A DNA stretch of 7,428 nt from Alphaproteobacteria bacterium (GTDB taxonomy: Bacteria > Pseudomonadota > Alphaproteobacteria > RF32 > CAG-239), in assembly GCA_017645485.1 (NCBI GenBank), contig JAGCOI010000135.1:1-7428 (forward strand), given 5' to 3'. A program made the position numbers and the translations under genes. Numbering within the stretch: position 1 is the stretch's first letter; every line of letters begins with the position of its first letter. The notes under the pieces were generated by a model, which was not told the origin of the DNA, ran no database searches, and saw nothing but the letters and a program-made list of their open reading frames with translations. This document shows positions 6,320-7,428 of this stretch, one piece after another.

Positions 6320-7428
6320 TTACGATTTGGCACTGAATTGTGCGTTATAAAGTGCTTTGTATGCGCCGTTTTCGTGCAACAACAGTTCGTCATGCGTTCC
6401 TGCTTCGGCAATCTGTCCGTCATTTATCACAATGATTTTTTCGGCATTTTTAATTGTCGATAAACGGTGCGCAATCACAAATACCGTCCTGTTTTTCATC
6501 AAATTCTCAACAGCCTTTTGCACAATGGCTTCAGACTTGTTATCAAGTGCGGAAGTTGCTTCGTCCAAAATCACAATCGGTGCATCTTTAATCAATGCTC
6601 GCGCAATGGCAATACGTTGTTTTTGGCCACCCGAAAGTGTGGCACCGCGTTCACCGATAATCGTATCCAAACCATCATCCAAACCGGCCACAAACTCATC
6701 TAAATACACCAATTTCAAAACGCGCTCAATATCTTCATTGCTTGCATCCGGACGACCGGCCAAAATATTTTCTCTGATGGTTCCGGAAAACAAGAAATTA
6801 TCTTGAAACACAACCGCCATATTGGCTCTTAAAGATTGCAAGCTGTAATCTCTGATATCCTTACCGTCAATTAAAATTTGCCCGCCGCACACATCATAAA
6901 AACGCGGCAACAGATTAACCAATGTTGTTTTACCGCCGCCGGAATTACCGACAATTGCAATATTTGAACCGGCTTTAACATTTAAGTTAATATTTTGCAA
7001 AACGGGCACATTGTTTTTATAAGAAAAACACACATTCTTAAATTCGATATTGTTGTGTATACCTTTCAATTCGAGTGCATTTTCTTTATCTTTAATTTTA
7101 GGTTCAATATTCAAGATTTCCGCCAATCTCTCAATGGCCAAAAACGAAATCTGAACATTATTAAAACTTTTGCCGATACCTTTCACCTGTGTATAAAGCA
7201 TAATAAGCGCCGTAATAAACGAAACAAAGTTACCCGGCGTAATCTGACCGTTCACAATCATTGAACTGCCGTACCAAATCACTGCACCGATACCTGCAGA
7301 AACAACAACATGCATCAACGGTGTAATCCATGCCGTTTTCTGAACCATTTTAATACTCAGCTTAAAAATTTGTTTTAAGGCCGCATCAAATTTTTCATAC
7401 ATATATTTTTGCAGGTTATATCCGGCAA
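6320..7428 (-). CDS. msbA: MsbA-type ABC exporter half-transporter, C-terminal part (N-terminus beyond right edge)
   Basis: The frame stays open to the right edge, giving about 368 residues of a protein usually near 580-600. The Met at 7402 is internal, since the preceding codons read in frame as AGYNLQKY, a typical MsbA stretch. The visible part holds the last membrane helices and, counting from that Met, a complete ATPase domain: Walker A GNSGGGKTT (152-160), Q-loop VFQDNFLFSGTIRENI (198-213), signature LSGGQKQR (257-263 region), Walker B VILDEATSALD (277-287) and H-loop IAHRLSTI (310-317). The stretch GLDTIIGERGATLSGGQ is very close to MsbA, which flips lipid A-core across the inner membrane as a homodimer. 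Multidrug exporters of the same subfamily look alike, so the substrate is an inference and the symbol provisional. All ATPase residues are intact. It ends 2 bp from the convergent YbjN gene. Confidence 0.88.
   Translation of the reverse strand, partial: AGYNLQKYMYEKFDAALKQIFKLSIKMVQKTAWITPLMHVVVSAGIGAVIWYGSSMIVNGQITPGNFVSFITALIMLYTQVKGIGKSFNNVQISFLAIERLAEILNIEPKIKDKENALELKGIHNNIEFKNVCFSYKNNVPVLQNINLNVKAGSNIAIVGNSGGGKTTLVNLLPRFYDVCGGQILIDGKDIRDYSLQSLRANMAVVFQDNFLFSGTIRENILAGRPDASNEDIERVLKLVYLDEFVAGLDDGLDTIIGERGATLSGGQKQRIAIARALIKDAPIVILDEATSALDNKSEAIVQKAVENLMKNRTVFVIAHRLSTIKNAEKIIVINDGQIAEAGTHDELLLHENGAYKALYNAQFSAKS

Noticed and set aside
6330..6343. GCAC/GTGC inverted repeat just after the YbjN stop codon
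   Set aside because: Only four base pairs, no following T-run, and it lies inside the ABC coding sequence.
6357..6806. Plus-strand open frame of 149 codons opposite the ABC ATPase domain
   Set aside because: The minus strand here encodes intact Walker and signature motifs, so this frame is a shadow.

Overview
The window reads as chromosomal DNA from an AT-rich Gram-negative bacterium, most likely a low-GC alphaproteobacterium. Three things point there. The YbjN-family protein at 5826-6317 carries the WLGHF and ECERxYPxFQ signatures that I associate with alphaproteobacterial members. A prolipoprotein diacylglyceryl transferase lies next to it. An MsbA-like lipid exporter half-transporter implies a Gram-negative envelope. 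All proteins read sensibly with the standard code, and TGA acts as a stop for two genes. No tRNA, rRNA, CRISPR array, insertion sequence or phage gene was seen.

Layout, left to right. (1) Positions 1-2274, minus strand: the N-terminal 758 codons of a very large protein that runs off the left edge. I do not recognise it. It has a long charged N-terminal half, two or three hydrophobic segments in the middle and a duplicated FPSxWN motif towards the C-terminal side. (2) Positions 2275-2498: a divergent promoter region with a plausible sigma70-type promoter facing each way. (3) Positions 2499-3581, plus: queA, for queuosine tRNA modification, complete. (4) Positions 3633-4823, plus: a multi-pass membrane protein ending in a degenerate GGDEF domain whose signature reads KPDEF, probably co-transcribed with queA. 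(5) Positions 4797-5597, minus: lgt, complete, whose 3' end overlaps the end of the GGDEF-like gene by 27 bp. (6) Positions 5598-5825: an AT-rich divergent intergenic region. (7) Positions 5826-6317, plus: a YbjN-domain protein. (8) Positions 6320-7428, minus: the C-terminal part of an MsbA-type ABC exporter, cut by the right edge; its stop codon is 2 bp from the stop codon of the YbjN gene.

The genes do not form one pathway. queA is tRNA modification, lgt is lipoprotein maturation, the ABC protein is lipid or drug export, and the YbjN and GGDEF-like proteins are presumed regulatory. The shared theme is compaction: two convergent gene pairs leave no room for a terminator between them. I see no defence system, mobile element or clearly new multi-gene system. 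The least ordinary items are the large unrecognised protein and the GGDEF-like membrane protein with lost active-site residues.
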